Shown: piece by piece, positions 1-11,432 of the stretch
Layout: the number at the start of each line of letters is the position of its first letter
Numbering within the stretch: position 1 is the first letter of the stretch
Source of the DNA: Malania oleifera
Taxonomy: Eukaryota; Streptophyta; Magnoliopsida; Santalales; Ximeniaceae
Length of the DNA stretch: 64,000 nucleotides
Assembly: GCF_029873635.1 (NCBI RefSeq)
Contig: NC_080426.1
Coordinates: forward strand, 50,544,093 to 50,608,092
Reading direction: 5' to 3'
Program-made: the position numbers and the translations under genes
Notes under the pieces: model-generated
Seen by the model: the letters and a program-made list of their open reading frames with translations, nothing else
Databases searched by the model: none
Told to the model about the DNA's origin: nothing

Positions 1-434
1 ATATCTGATTTAGGAAGGGTAACGGGAAGTGATCTTTTCGGCTAACCGAATTCAATTTACGATAATCAATGCACATTCTCCAACCTGTTACTTTCCTAGA
101 TGGGATCAACTCTCCTTTAGCATTTTCAATGATAGTCAAACCAAATTTTTTTGGAACAACCTGTGTCAGGCTTACCTATTTGCTGTCGGAGATCGAATAG
201 ATGATGTCGGCAGCTAATAATTTTAGCACTTCGTTCTTTACCACCTCCTTCATGGTTGGATTCAACCTCTGTTGTGTATCACGAACTAGTTTAGCATCTC
301 CTTCCAGGAAGATGTTGTGCGTACAAATCGAAGGGTTGATACCCTTTATGTCTGCAATGGTCCATCCTATCGCTTCTCAATGCTTCCTTAGTACCTACAA
401 TGACTCAGTTTCTCGTTTAAGAGTAAGGTGAGAA
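1..434 (-). pseudogene. Athila-like reverse transcriptase, N-terminal fragment
   Basis: The minus-strand translation shows WTIADIKGI, QRLNPTMKEVV, then PKKFGLTI, GWRMCIDYRKLN and DHFPLPFLNQI, the standard start of a plant Ty3/gypsy RT domain (finger and early palm). The catalytic YxDD lies beyond the left edge, so activity cannot be judged from it. An in-frame stop follows ISDSK before the VPKK block, so this copy is broken. The plus-strand reading frames here are shadows. Confidence 0.85.
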
Positions 435-1030
435 GAAATTACCACAGGGAATGTGCCTTCTGCTGGATCCAGGAAAACATACTTTAGCTTTTCAGGCAAT
501 GGTTTCAGCTCAAGTGTCGAAATTTCTTCTTCTGATGACTTCATAATTTTAGGCAGGTCAATAGCCTCAAACGTTGTCTTACGCCAACTACTCGTATAAC
601 TTGCCTCTAACATGTGAGAAGAACCATCTATCTTTAGAAACTGCTCCTCTGATTCTGACAAATTTTCATCAAATACCTCAAGCTGTTCAGAAGAGTCATT
701 TTCAAACGCGCCATCAACATCAAGTACTGACAATAGCTCTGAAATATCCAAATCATCTATTACATCAACTACATATGTTTCTTCGTCATCGCACCCACTT
801 GACATCCTTTGAGCATTAAACACATTCATTTCCAATGTCATATTTCCAAATATGAGCTTAAGTACTCTACTTCGACAATTAATCAAGGAATTAGAAGTAG
901 CAAGGAGTGGTCGACTAAGAATAACAGGGGCCTAATATATGGTGGAGACAGGCTGCTGCATGTCCAGAACAACAAAGTCCATAGGGTAGTAAAATTTGTC
1001 AACTTAAACCAATACATCCTCAATAACGCC
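395..1030 (-). pseudogene. Athila-like protease-RT linker region
   Basis: A 163-codon minus frame (395-886) ends with LELKPLPEKLKYVFLDP and VVISSHLT, the linker that joins protease to RT in Athila/Tat polyproteins. Upstream it is rich in Asp/Glu (DDEETYVVDVIDDLD). No catalytic residues are expected in this segment. It continues out of the protease frame to its right after a break at about 887-1030. Confidence 0.75.
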
Positions 1031-1456
1031 TCATGGAGATTTGTTTCTATTTGCCAGCTGTAGCATCATAGAAGTTTTCTTTAGCTCACCTAAACCTAGC
1101 TGCTCATATATCGAATATGGGAGCAAGTTCACACTACTCACAAAATCAAGTAAAACTCTCCCGATACGAGATTCACCAATCATGATAGAATTAGTGGGAG
1201 AACCAGGGTCTTTGAGTTTCTGGGGAGTCTGACTTAATATCAACGCACTAACTTGCTCAGTCAAGAAAGCCTTCTTCTTCACGTCCAGTTTCCTTTTTAT
1301 TGTGCATAGGTCTTTCAAAAATTTTGCATATGCATTGACTTGCTGTATGGTATCCAGAAGTGGAATGTTGATCTTCACCTGTTTGAAGATTTCTTGAATC
1401 TCAGTGTGATACTTATTCTTCTGACCAGATGTCAACCTCTGAGGATAGGGTACCAC
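1031..1456 (-). pseudogene. Athila-like aspartic protease
   Basis: A 141-codon minus frame. KYHTEIQEIFKQVKINIPLL and LKDLCTIKRKL are the usual lead-in, followed by DPGSPTNSIMIG, LLDFVSSVNLLPYSIYEQLGL and LKKTSMMLQLANR. In related elements the active-site block reads D-L-G-A-S-V-N-L-x-P-Y-S; here the residues after the aspartate are F-V-S-S, so the active-site turn looks damaged. Function in family: retropepsin that cleaves the Gag-Pol polyprotein. Confidence 0.8.
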
Positions 1457-3160
1457 AAGTTGATACTCTTTAATAGACTCATCCTCTTTATTATCTGACT
1501 TCTTTGAATCTGAGTCCGCTTCACTGATTTTTCTTTTCCCTCATCTATCTCGGTTGCCACTTCAGGAATTGGAGCAACTGTTTGTTGATCAACGGGCATT
1601 TCAGATCGTGAAACTTCTTTTTCACTCCTTAAAGTAAGGGCGACCTTAGCTGACTAAAAAACATCCCCTGAAACATTATGCACCGATTGTTGTTGCTGTC
1701 GATATACCTGGAGATTAGGCTAAGGCTGTGCTGGAAATTTTCCTTTTTCTAAAGCATTCACCTGTATACTCAACTTATTAATAGTACCTCGATGCTTATT
1801 CACAGTCTGATTTTTGTTATGCATGAATTGCTGAAGAGTGTTCGCTATCTGTGCCATGCCATCATTAGAAGGTTTCTTTGATGGAATAGGAGCTAAAGTC
1901 GGTTGGAATCCTGGTGGTGCGTAGCTCTGAGAGAGTTGTTGCGACTGATACTACAACTGCTGTGGAGGGGCTATAGCTGGATGATGTAGCGGTTGCAGAG
2001 GTGGTGCATAAGATTGAAGAACTTGATGATACTGTGAGGATGATGGGCTAGACTAATCATTCCTCTATGAGAGGTTTGAGTGATTTCTCCATCCAGGATT
2101 ATAAGTGTTTAAGAATGGCTAATTTTGAGATTTTTTGACCCAATTCACTGATTGCAACCGATCAGATCTACTCTTCTGCCATACTGGTAGCAATGGACAA
2201 TCCTGAACTTTATGGTATGAGGTCTCACAAATAGAGCATTCCTCCACTAATTTCACAGCTTTCACTTTCTCTGATTCCATAACCTCTAGTTTCTTAGACA
2301 ATGTAGCAACAAGAGCCTACAGACTAGTTTCCTCTTTGACCTCGTATCTACCTCCACCACTGATCGCCCTTAGAGGTTGTGCTGCCATTGGTGCCCGGTC
2401 ATATCGTGTGTTCTATTGTTGGGCACTTTTAGCTAAATAATCAAAGAATGATAAAGCCTTATCCAATTCCTTGTTGAAGAACTCCCCATTGCACATAGCT
2501 TGGACAAATTGTTTACATTCAAGGGTAAGTACAGTATAAAAATAATTCACTAACCTCCAAGATTCGAATCCGTGGTGTGGACATATATTCATCAGGTTCT
2601 TGAATATCTCTCAGCAAGCTTGGAACGTCTCATCACCTCTCTGCATGAACTGACTAATCTGCTCCTGTAGGTATCGAGTTCTCTGAAAAGGAAAAACTCA
2701 TGTATGAACTTGCACTACATTTAAACCCAGCTAGTAATAGAGTTAGGTCGCAAAGAATTAAACCAGATTTTTGCCTTATCTTTCAAAGAAAAAGGAAACA
2801 GGCAAAGTTTTATATACTCATCGTTTTTGACCCTATTAATGAAAGTGGTGCAGACCAACTTAAAATCTATCAAGTTTTGGTATGGACTCTCAGAATCCAT
2901 CCCATGAAACTGGGCTATCACAGATAACATGCCATGCTTAATTGTGAAGTTCGGTGCATCTTGTGGTAACACAATGCAAGAAGGTGTAGATGTGCATGTA
3001 GGCTGTAGAAAATCCTGAAGTGTACGTGGTGCAAGTGCAACTATAACTTTCTTAAAGAATTCTTCAAACATATTACTCAAATCAATTTTAGAATCACTCG
3101 TAAAAGTAACAGGAGAATAATCAGATTTTGTGCTATATGTGTCACTATTGGAGTTAAGTG
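1457..3160 (-). pseudogene. Athila-like gag (capsid and zinc knuckle), frameshifted
   Basis: The clearest block is 2721-3080, with DFKLVCTTF, LFPFSLKDKAKIWFNSL and PNSITSW: the retrotransposon gag (capsid) domain of Athila elements. It continues leftwards across frame breaks with YLQEQISQFMQR, CPHHGFESW and, at 2119-2301, a CCHC knuckle reading CSICETSYHKVQDCP. A Gln/Pro-rich stretch lies at about 1880-2060. Coding signal extends upstream to about 3160, but no convincing start codon was chosen. Gag forms the capsid and packages the element RNA. Confidence 0.8.
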
Positions 3161-3369
3161 AAATTTTGGACAGTCAATTTGAAATATCTCAGACCCAAGG
3201 CATCAAACATCAATTCAAATGGTAGGAATTCACCAACACAGCAGCAAACAAGGATGATCAAATTTTTTTTCAAAATTTGTAATTTTTTTATTATTTTTAT
3301 TATTTTTATTTTTCAATTAAAAATAAAAAATAATTGGAAAAACAAAAATTTTGAAATTAAAGCTAGCAC

Positions 3370-3387
3370 TCCCTAGCAATGGCGCCA
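3370..3387 (-). promoter_or_regulatory. Primer-binding site, tRNA-Asp type
   Basis: The minus strand reads TGGCGCCATTGCTAGGGA, which matches the complement of the plant tRNA-Asp(GTC) 3' end with three differences as I recall that tRNA. Athila elements are known to use this primer. It lies directly inside the LTR, fixing the element orientation and the LTR inner boundary. Confidence 0.85.
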
Positions 3388-5181
3388 AAAGCCAGATCTT
3401 CTCCTTAAGAAATGCCATTTAATTCCAAATTTTACGTAATCCAGATAAAAAAATACGAAATAAAAAGGTCACTAAACACAATTCAGATTCGGGTTTTCTA
3501 GTTTGTTGAGATTTCTTTAACGAATTAAAATAACGTACAATTTAAATTCTAAATCCTAACACGAACTAATTTTAACAATGGGAAATAGAAATCCAACATT
3601 TAATAGCCAGGCAAGAATTGAAACACACGTTGAAACTTCGGGAAAAAAAAATTAAAGACGATAACTTTAATACGTAATTAAAACATGCAATTCTAAAAAA
3701 CTCAATCAATCACAAATTTAAACAAAAACCATTTTTTAATGCAATTAATAACTTAAAAAAAAATTCAAAACTTCAACAACTAAATAGTAACCGAAGACAA
3801 GATAAAAAATCGGACTTTAATAAAATTAAACTTAAACTAAATCGAACACAACAAAATTTAAATTTTAAAGAAGACAACTAATCTAAATCCTAAAGAAGGT
3901 ATATTTTTTTTTCTTTTTTTTATTTTATTATTATTATTTCTTTCAAGAAACCAAATTGAACTTTAAGCAAATAAAAATTAACTCAAGTAAAAATTAAATC
4001 TAATACTAATATTAATTAAAAGGGAAAGATATTAAATAACTTCAATAACATCACCCAAAACAAGCTTTAAAAATTAAAACTTTAAATAAAATTCTACCAA
4101 ATAAAAATAACAATTATTCAAATTTTTTCAAAAGAAAAACAAAAGAATTAAAGAGATAAAGAAGAAAGAAAAAGAGAAAGAAAGGGAAAGGTAAAGAGAG
4201 AGAGGGAGTAAGCTAGTCGTGGGGGGAAGTTGAGGAGTAGCAGCTGCACAACAGCAGCTGTGAGAGCCTTCAACAGCACCTGGAACCGTGGAGACAGTAG
4301 CACACGATAGTGGGAGGAGGACTCGGGTCTCTCTAACAGTAGCACGATAGCGGCAACACAACAGCTATAGCAGTGGGGGCTTCGTTGGGATGTTCACGGG
4401 CAGTAAAGAAACTTCTTGGCACAGCAGCAGCAGCGACACGCACCAGTGGGGAGCCGGGAGAGCGAAGCAAAAACAGGGATAGTGGCAAGGCCGAGAGAAG
4501 GGAGAGAAGAGAATAAGAGAAAAGGGAAAGGAGTGGGACCAAGAAGAAGGGGAGAGGAGAAGGAGAAGAGGAGAGTGAGGCAGTAGAGTTAGAGAGTGAG
4601 ATCGGGAGAAGGGAGAAGGGAAGAGAAGGAGAGAATGGAGGAAGAGAAGAGGAGTGGGAGGGAGCTACTCGAAGGGAAAGGAGAGGAAAAAAAAATATAA
4701 AGGGAGGAGCCCCTAGCCCTACCTAGCGCACCAACAAAAAGGACCTGGCTGCATGGCCGGGTCAAATCAAGGTAATTCAATTTTTTTTCTTTTCTTTCCT
4801 TTTTTTTTTGCTTTTTTTTTTTCTTCTTTTTATTTCCCAGTGAACATGCCCAAGTTTGACCGTCCTGGAGCCTATATCTCTCAAAGCTCAAAACACAAAA
4901 GTTGTAGATGATCTTCTTGGCTTTTCATAGCATTTCAAATTGTTTCGATTAGAGTTTAGACGAGAAAATTACGCACAGATTACGAAGTAGCGACGGTTTT
5001 AGCTTCCAATAATTGCCCTACGATAAAAAAAACAAAAAATTCATAAATTACTCAATAAAACCCAAATATTATGAATGAAATGCAATGTTAAAATATTGAG
5101 CATAATTAGGCATTTAATTAAAAATATAATTCGTAATGCATGAATTAAGACACCTAATTACGCAATTTAAGCGTGTAATCA
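3388..5181 (-). repeat. Athila-like 5' LTR (about 1.8 kb)
   Basis: Bounded inside by the PBS and outside by the abrupt start of copia-1 RT sequence at 5182. The outer end reads CA on the plus strand, i.e. TG at the LTR start. The inner boundary is uncertain by some 20 bases. About 4140-4700 is strongly purine-rich on the plus strand (GA/AGG runs); the open frames there (4128-4891) are low-complexity Leu/Ser strings, not genes. The rest is AT-rich. Confidence 0.7.
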
Positions 5182-5675
5182 GTGTGTTTGACCATAGGAG
5201 AGAAGATCTCATCATAATCAACTCCTTTCCTCTATGAGTAACCCTTTGCTACTAATCGAGCCTTGAGCTTTTCACCTTCTTTTTTTGATGTCGTTTCTTT
5301 CTTCCTATACACCTATTTGCAACCTATCGATCTCTTCCCCTTTGGAAGCTCCACCAACTCCCACGTCTGATTCTTATGCAAAGACTCCATATTTTCCATT
5401 GTAGCACCCATCCATCTACTTTTCTCTTGGATGTACACTGCCTCTTGAAAAGTAGTAGGATCCCCATTACTAGTTATGAGTGCATAAGAAACTTGATCAT
5501 CAAATCCATACCTAAGGGGTGGTTTGATAGTGCGTCTAGGTTTGTCTATAGTGATACTGTGATGCTGCTGGTCTCCTGAGCTAGAACTCCTTACGTTTTT
5601 AACATTGTCATATCCACCTTGAGTCTTTAACTCTACCTGTACCACATGTTTGTTGTTGTTGTTGTTTTTTGGCAC
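5182..5675 (-). pseudogene. Copia-1 reverse transcriptase, N-terminal fragment
   Basis: The longest frame (5313-5675) contains RRTIKPPLRYG, EAVYIQEKSRWMGAMEN-like and NQTWELVELPKGKRSIGCK, the start of a copia RT. After a frame break the reading continues with KARLVAKGYS and GVDYDEIFSPMVKHT and stops at 5182, exactly where the Athila-like LTR begins. The catalytic YVDD region is absent from the window. A run of Asn codons (NNNNN) near the N-terminus is a small repeat. Confidence 0.85.
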
Positions 5676-6872
5676 CTGTTTCTCTTTTTCTTCTTAAGCA
5701 CGTTGCAACATGATTTTCTCATCGAAAACCACATCTCTACTGATCACCACCTTATTTGCCTTCGAATCTCACAACTTGAACCTTTTAGCCCTTTTCTAAT
5801 ACCCCAGAAAGATGCACTGTCTAGACTTTGCATCAAGTTTCAATCTCTCCTCATTAGAAAGGTGCATATAGTCTGGGCACCCAAATACTCTCAAACTAGA
5901 GTAGTCTACCGCGCTACCTGTCCACATCCTTTTTTGCAACTTTCCCATCTAGTGTTGCCCTTGTTGATATATTAATCAAGAAACACACCATATTTACTGC
6001 CTCTCCCTAGAAGTTCTTCACATGCCCCACATTCAACTGAGACACTGAGCCTTTTTAACTATAGTTTGGTTCATCCTTTCTGCTACACCATTTTGTTGTG
6101 GTGTCTTGCGTACTGTGAAATGTCTCCTAATGTCATGTTGCTCACACAACTCCATGAATCTCGAATTAGTGTACTCAATTCCATTATTTGACGTGAGACA
6201 TTTGATCTTTCTCCAGGTCTGATTTTCCACTTTAGATTTCCATAATTTGAACTTGGAAAATGTCTTTGACTTGTGTTGCATGAAGTACACCCAGACCTTT
6301 TGTGAGTAATCATCAATAAAACTCACGAAGTACATATGTCCTCCTCATGATGCTACCCTTACCGACCCCCAAACATTTGAATGAAAGTAGTCGAGGATTC
6401 CCTTCGTCTTGTATGTGGCTGTCATGAACTGCACCCTATTCTGTTTCTCAAACACACAATACCTGCAGAAATTCATTTTGCATGTTTTGATACCTTTCAA
6501 AAGATTTCTCTTATGAAACTTCATCATCCCAAGCTCACCTATATGCCCTAACCACATATGCCACAAGATAATATTATCTGACTCAGACTCTGCAACTGCA
6601 GCTCCACCTACAACTGTAGTACCTAGTAGTGTATAGATATTCCCTGGTACTTTCTGCCCCTTCATCACAGTCCGAACACCCTTACTTACCTTCATTACCC
6701 CACTTGCAGACTTGTAACTAAACCTATTATAGTCTAAAGTGACCAATGAAATCAAATTCTTCCTTAACTCTGATATATGCCTAACATCATATAACGTTCT
6801 CACAACATCATCAAATATTTTGATTCTGATATTCCCTATTCTGAAAATTTTGCATGAAGCATCATTTTCCAT
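5676..6872 (-). pseudogene. Copia-1 integrase with GAG-pre-integrase domain
   Basis: 6345-6872 encodes the GAG-pre-integrase zinc region (WHMWLGHIGELGM, then C..C in CRYCVFEKQNRVQF). 6033-6335 encodes the core: the first catalytic Asp lies in SFIDDYSQKVW; the second, normally in SDNGGEY, reads SNNGIEY, so the Asp is replaced by Asn; the Glu is kept in NGVAERMNQT. 5676-6032 still reads as the C-terminal region (SRQCIFLGY, VVISRDVVFDEK) across stops. The enzyme inserts the element cDNA; this copy is inactive. Confidence 0.85.
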
Positions 6873-7484
6873 TAGAACAGAACTAGAATTTACTAACCTG
6901 TAAATGGTGAATCAATTTTTGTTTGGTGCCATGTGATAGGAGCATGGCGAATCTAAGATGCAAGAATCCATGAGACCATATAAACCGGATGAAACCGAAA
7001 GCATATTACCATCACCGCTTCCTGAGTATCCTTCTTCCACTACATTCAAAGTGTTTGATGAACCCTCTTTATTTTCTACATTCCTCTTCTTCCTCTCTAT
7101 AAAATTTGGTTTTATGTGCCTCTTTTTCCCGCACATAAAACACCGTATGTCCTTCCTTTTCCTGGAATTGGACCTAGCCTTATTGTTACTCAGTCCGCTC
7201 CAGAATTTTCTTCTCCCATAATCCTAGTTACCTTTCACCACAAGCCCTTCACCTTGTGAATTCTTATCACTGACTTTCTTCATATGATGAAAACTGAAAA
7301 GAGCACTCATGATATCCTCCAATTCCAGAGTCTTCATTCCCCATGTTAGAGTCGTAACCAAGTTTTCATATGTAGGAGACGTAGGTAGGGAATTCAGCAG
7401 CATCAGCGCCTAATCTTCGTCTTCGAACTTCACATCAACCCATTTAAGATCACTGATGATTTGATTAAATACGTTGATGTGTTG
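6873..7484 (-). pseudogene. Copia-1 protease, zinc knuckle and gag C-terminus
   Basis: The frame at 6912-7136 begins in the knuckle (MCGKKRHIKPNF) and ends with CILDSPCSYHM, where the protease active site D-S-G has become D-S-P. Further right, gag continues with TLELEDIMSALFS, LNSLPTSPTYE and INVFNQIISDLKW to 7484, where the solo LTR interrupts it. A stop lies between the two gag blocks. Confidence 0.8.
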
Positions 7485-7489
7485 ATTCA
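7485..7489. repeat. Target-site duplication attca (left copy)
   Basis: Directly precedes the solo LTR start at 7490 and is identical to 10031-10035 after its end. Taking one copy away rejoins copia-1 gag in frame (LDLN then QHINVF). Confidence 0.9.
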
Positions 7490-9759
7490 TGAAATGCCCC
7501 GAACCCTTAAACCTTGGCCCGGTGCGTTATGCCTGATCATATCCCTGATAAATCATGATCTATAACATACACAGGGGAAAACATAATCATAATCTCCATA
7601 TAAATATACTAGAGTTTACTAATTCTAACTATAATCCATAATAAATCATCCAACACCTGTATTTCCATAAATCTACATAACTCCTAAAACAAATCAGTAT
7701 TTTCATAATTATTCCTTACTCAATAGTCTTAAAACATAAAGACATAAAACATAAATTTTCTACATCCCAAAATTAACATAGAAATATACCCTTTACTTTT
7801 TATATTCCCCAATAATGCTATAAAAACTTCTAGCTTTCAAAGCTCGATCTCGAGGAAATCCTGAAAAAAAAAATACATTCATATTCGGGTGAGACACATC
7901 TCAGTAAGGGAAGAAACCATATATTAAAATAGTGTGTGACCAACATGAGTTTATGTATGACATATTATTTAACATTTGAAAATTGTTAACATAATTTCTG
8001 AAATCATTCCCTGAACCTAATCAAACATATACATATGTTTAACCCACAAGATTACCCGAGGATAGGGGTGATTACCTGCTCATACAAGTAGCACCCCTCT
8101 GCTCTGATACCTAGACAACCCAAAGGTCGCAATTAAAGCATACCAGGGCACTCACCTTACTCAGTAAGCCCTCAAGTGATAAATTAATCTCGTACTCACA
8201 CTGTTCAACAATAGCTTACCGGCAAAGGCCCTAAGGATAGGGAAATCTACCCGCCCATACAAGTAGGTTCCCTCTGTCCTAGTACGTTATACGGCTACTG
8301 CCACATCTGTAGCTACTAGTGCACTCGCCTTACTCAGCAAGCCCTCAGGCGAAAGGTACACCTCGCCCAATCGTAACATGTTCTACGTACATACATACTT
8401 CTAATATCATAATACATCATTCTTTTCTGTCATTATACATTCATGCACATTCATTCCTATTCATAACTTAACTTTGTATTCGTTTCACTTTAAGTGACTC
8501 TTTCCCATTTACATCATTTACCTTTGTCATTTCATTTCATTGCCTTTTCATCGTCATTTCATTTCATTACTTCGTACTACAGCTGGTCCTTAGCCATCAT
8601 CAGTTAGTCTACGTAGAAACGTGCTAGATCTGCTAACACAGCTCCTTTTAGTTGTCATCAGTTAGTCTACACAGAAGTGTGTTAGATCCTGCTAACATGA
8701 TTGTCTTTCAGCTGTCTTACATTTATATGGTTGCATTTAACATACACAGGCATCATTGTCCATATCATATTTTATTCTCATTGTTTTACTTACTTAGCCT
8801 ACATCTCATACATTTAATATATATTTGCACAGATTCTCATGCCACATAATTTTGTAATAAAATTCATACACTGCCTGTAAAATAAGCCAACCAACATTTA
8901 ATGTTTATGTACTGAAAATACCTTTCATTTCTTACTTAATTATCCTGAAAATATTTCCCACTTTCATTAGTTCATTTTTGCATATACATATCTAATAAAC
9001 AACACTAAACTCAAAGGAAATATAATTTAAACTATTGACATTTTACCCATACCAAAATATATACACGTACATATAACACAATTTATTTTTTCATTAAATT
9101 CATAAAAATTCTGATTTAATATATATATTTTTACCTGGTTTCTTGAACTACGCCAACAGAGACTTCGAAAAATAGCTACGGCGCTCACCCAGATCCTGAA
9201 ATTAAATTCCTAGTTCTAATAAATTATTCCTGACTAAAATATTATTTAAATATTTCCTAGAGCCATAATTCTTAAATAAATAATAATACCCTTAAATTTA
9301 ACCAAATTCTCAAATCTCACTCTCGTTTTGGAGTAGGGCCTAGAAAACGCCAATTGGAAAATTACATACACAAAAATGACGATGATGACGACTAGGACCC
9401 CGTGGTGGTATCCGTTCGTCGATTTAACCACATATTAATAGCGAAATTGAGAAAATGGAAAAAAATTACCTTTCCCTATGAGCAGTGCCTAAGCCATTCA
9501 AATGAAAAATTTGCTCTAGTAGAAATGTCGGCAGCGGAACCAGGATTCCAACGGCACCTTCCGTTTCCCGATCCGTCGCAAACTCACCGAGTAATTGAGA
9601 GAAGGAGAGAGAAGGAGACGAAGGTGAGCGGGCTGCACGCAGGAAGCAGAAGCAGAAGTAGCAGGAGTAATTGCAGAGAGGGGGGGGGGGGATGAATCTG
9701 ACATTGAATTGGATTTCAAATTGAAATCCAATTCACTTAATTCTATCTTTATATTATTT

Positions 9760-9800
<41 letters not shown>

Positions 9801-10030
9801 CATCATATTTACTTAATTAATTTATTTAAATAACGTTTAATTAATTTATTAATTCAATCAAATAATATTCAATTAATTAACTAATTAATAATTAGTCTAA
9901 TTTCATTTTATTTCATATATATTTTTATTTTTATTTTTTTCCATACTATTCATTTTATCTGTTCATTTATTATTTTATTTATTATTTTTTTTAAATTATT
10001 TTAATCATTTTAATTTTTCGGGTCTTTACA
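7490..10030 (-). mobile_element. Solo LTR, Ty3/gypsy (Tekay-like) type, 2.5 kb
   Basis: Starts TGAAATGCCCCG and ends GGTCTTTACA, flanked by perfect 5-bp duplications attca. It has no internal region, PBS or coding sequence, so it is a solo LTR left by LTR-LTR recombination. Orientation is taken from the box GTGAGACACATCTCAGTAAG at 7889-7908, which reads this way in the minus-strand gypsy LTRs. It holds an (AT)n run at about 9762-9797, GA/G-rich sequence at 9597-9690, and two copies of a CTCACCTTACTCAGTAAGCCCTCA-type segment near 8150 and 8330. A related LTR in the opposite orientation lies at 62674-64000. Reading frames inside (8652-9731) are not genes. Confidence 0.88.
9762..9797. repeat. 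(AT)n microsatellite in solo LTR
   Basis: About 18 TA units, flanked by AT-rich sequence; absent from the visible part of the related LTR at the right edge, which lacks this portion. Confidence 0.9.
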
Positions 10031-10035
10031 ATTCA
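10031..10035. repeat. Target-site duplication attca (right copy)
   Basis: Matches 7485-7489 exactly and follows the CA end of the solo LTR. Confidence 0.9.
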
Positions 10036-10389
10036 GATCCAAACCCTTTAACATCTTAAGCCCATAAAGTTTCGGCTTAAGATACAACTTGTTCGTCAAT
10101 GACTTGGACATAAACTGACTCTCCAGTTTTAGCCAAACTGCCATTGGCGATTCCTCATCCATGACGTGATACATCACATCATTAGTCAGACAAAACTTGA
10201 TAGTTGCCACAACTTTTGCTTTCAATTCTTTCCAACTCATGTCATCCATGCCTTTCAGTTGCCTTCCGTATAATGCCTTCACCATACCTTGCTACACCAA
10301 CAAGTCCTTAACCCTCCTATCCATAGTCCAAAATTTTTTGATCTGTCGAACTTGAAAATATCGAACTTTGCAGAAGAAATCTTAGCCAT
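10036..10389 (-). pseudogene. Copia-1 gag, N-terminal part
   Basis: Start chosen at 10389 (MAKISSAKFDIFKFD), the usual opening of Tork-type copia gag, just downstream of the PBS. Then NFGLW, MVKALYGRQLKGM, WKELKAKVVATIKFCL, VWLKLESQFMSKSLTNKLYLK and LKMLKGLDLN. A frameshift lies near 10290 between the two open frames. The domain is interrupted by the solo LTR and continues at 7484. Confidence 0.85.
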
Positions 10390-10400
10390 TGTAACCAATA

Positions 10401-10413
10401 GCTCTAATACTAA
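10401..10413 (-). promoter_or_regulatory. Copia-1 primer-binding site, tRNA-iMet type
   Basis: The minus strand reads TTAGTATTAGAGC, two differences from the usual TTGGTATCAGAGC complement of initiator tRNA-Met. It sits two to three bases inside an LTR end reading ACA on the minus strand. Confidence 0.75.
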
Positions 10414-10415
10414 TT

Positions 10416-10880
10416 TGTTGTGCAAATTAATACCCATTGAAAGGTCCAAGCTTGAAGAAGAAGATGGAAGCTTATTAACTCTTTCTTGATCTTTTTTGAT
10501 TATTAAGGTTTTCTTGATGTTCAAATATTAAAAAAAAAAAAAAAAAAGAATATGTCTCTCTTTCTTATATTCCATGATCACACTCTTGAAATTTTGGTAT
10601 GTTAGTGATGGATTTCTTTGAAATTTCTTTCATTTTGTGCTAAAGCTGAAATCGTCCATGTATATATATGTCAAAACTTCAATTTTTATTGTGTTTGTTA
10701 CAAAGTTCAAAGCTATATACCATGGCCATACTAAAATCATAATCTTCATGCCATGCTTGTGTCAAAGTTAGAATTTTGGAAATTGTGATTCAAAACCTAC
10801 AATTGCTTTATGCTAGGGTTGAAGTTAAGATTGTGCTATTGAAATACCATGCTTGATACTGTTTGTTGGATTACTGAAAC
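10416..10880 (-). repeat. Copia-1 5' LTR (outer boundary uncertain)
   Basis: Begins on the plus strand with TGTTGTGC next to the PBS, so the inner end is well placed. A TATA-like stretch on the minus strand (display 10713-10722, tatatacc) could be the promoter. No second LTR or target duplication is available to fix the outer end; 10880 is only a guess. Confidence 0.45.
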
Positions 10881-11427
10881 TGATAAATAGAAAATAAAAA
10901 ACTATAGGGACAGAGAGAGATGAATTGCATGTTCGCAATAATAGCTTCTGAAGAGAAAAAGCTTCTAACAGCAAGCCTTAGGGCTGCCATGGCGCACTGT
11001 GATCAAGCTTGGCTCTTTTGGAAGTAGGAAGGTTGTTGGAACGACCCTTATTCCATGGCTACAGTTACAGAAGAGGGTTTCTTCTTCCATGGAAATACTC
11101 CCACCAACTCCGATGAAGATACTGAATTTTAAGAAGTGTAGAGAGTATATGACACCACCTTTTGGTAGTGGTTGAAATCAGGGACAAATGCCTGCAATAG
11201 GTGATAGTAATCAAAGTTGGAGGTGCAACTGGGCATGCCAACAACAAGAAGAAGTAGTCTTGTAAAAAGGAGAAGCTGCTAGAGGCAACGGCGACGGACG
11301 GAGAGAGGGGCGATTGTCAGGTGTAGGCAAGGCGGTGGCAAAAAGTTTGGCAAGCAGTGATAGATGGTAGGGGCGATGGCTGTTGGTTGCCATGGAAGAA
11401 ATCTTAAACAAGGTGAATAGTCACCAT
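10881..11427. other. Unassigned sequence between copia-1 LTR and copia-2
   Basis: Contains short minus frames (11065-11545) with no recognisable domain. It may be the rest of the copia-1 LTR or older host DNA into which copia-2 inserted; the cccca at 11428-11432 belongs to the copia-2 duplication. I see no gene. Confidence 0.4.
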
Positions 11428-11432
11428 CCCCA

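Larger units (their letters stand above)
1..5181 (-). mobile_element. Athila-like Ty3/gypsy element, 5' half (cut by window edge)
   Basis: Read on the minus strand the order is 5' LTR (about 3390-5181), a primer-binding site complementary to plant tRNA-Asp, gag, protease, a protease-RT linker, then reverse transcriptase running off the left edge. The tRNA-Asp PBS and the linker phrase LELKPLP..LKYVFL are typical of the Athila branch of non-chromodomain Ty3/gypsy elements (established knowledge). Stops and frameshifts throughout gag and RT show a dead copy. Its LTR end abuts copia-1 in the middle of an RT codon run, so it most likely inserted into copia-1; bases 5182-5186 (gtgtg) would be one target duplication, and the partner lies outside the window. 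Confidence 0.85.
5182..10415 (-). mobile_element. Copia-1, Ty1/copia element (internal region), split by a solo LTR
   Basis: Minus-strand order is PBS (10401-10413), gag start (10389), gag, zinc knuckle and protease, GAG-pre-integrase, integrase, then RT, which stops abruptly at 5182. Removing the solo LTR at 7490-10030 plus one copy of its attca duplication restores a continuous gag reading across the site. The missing RT C-terminus, RNase H and 3' LTR presumably lie left of the window, on the other side of the Athila-like element. Confidence 0.85.

Noticed and set aside
4128..4891. Overlapping minus-strand reading frames rich in Leu, Ser and Phe
   Set aside because: Low-complexity purine/pyrimidine-rich DNA of the Athila-like LTR; no domain, no start context, all frames open by composition.
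9402..9731. Reading frames of 97 and 71 codons on opposite strands
   Set aside because: Inside the solo LTR, GA/G-rich, with no domain; probably leader sequence of the LTR transcript.
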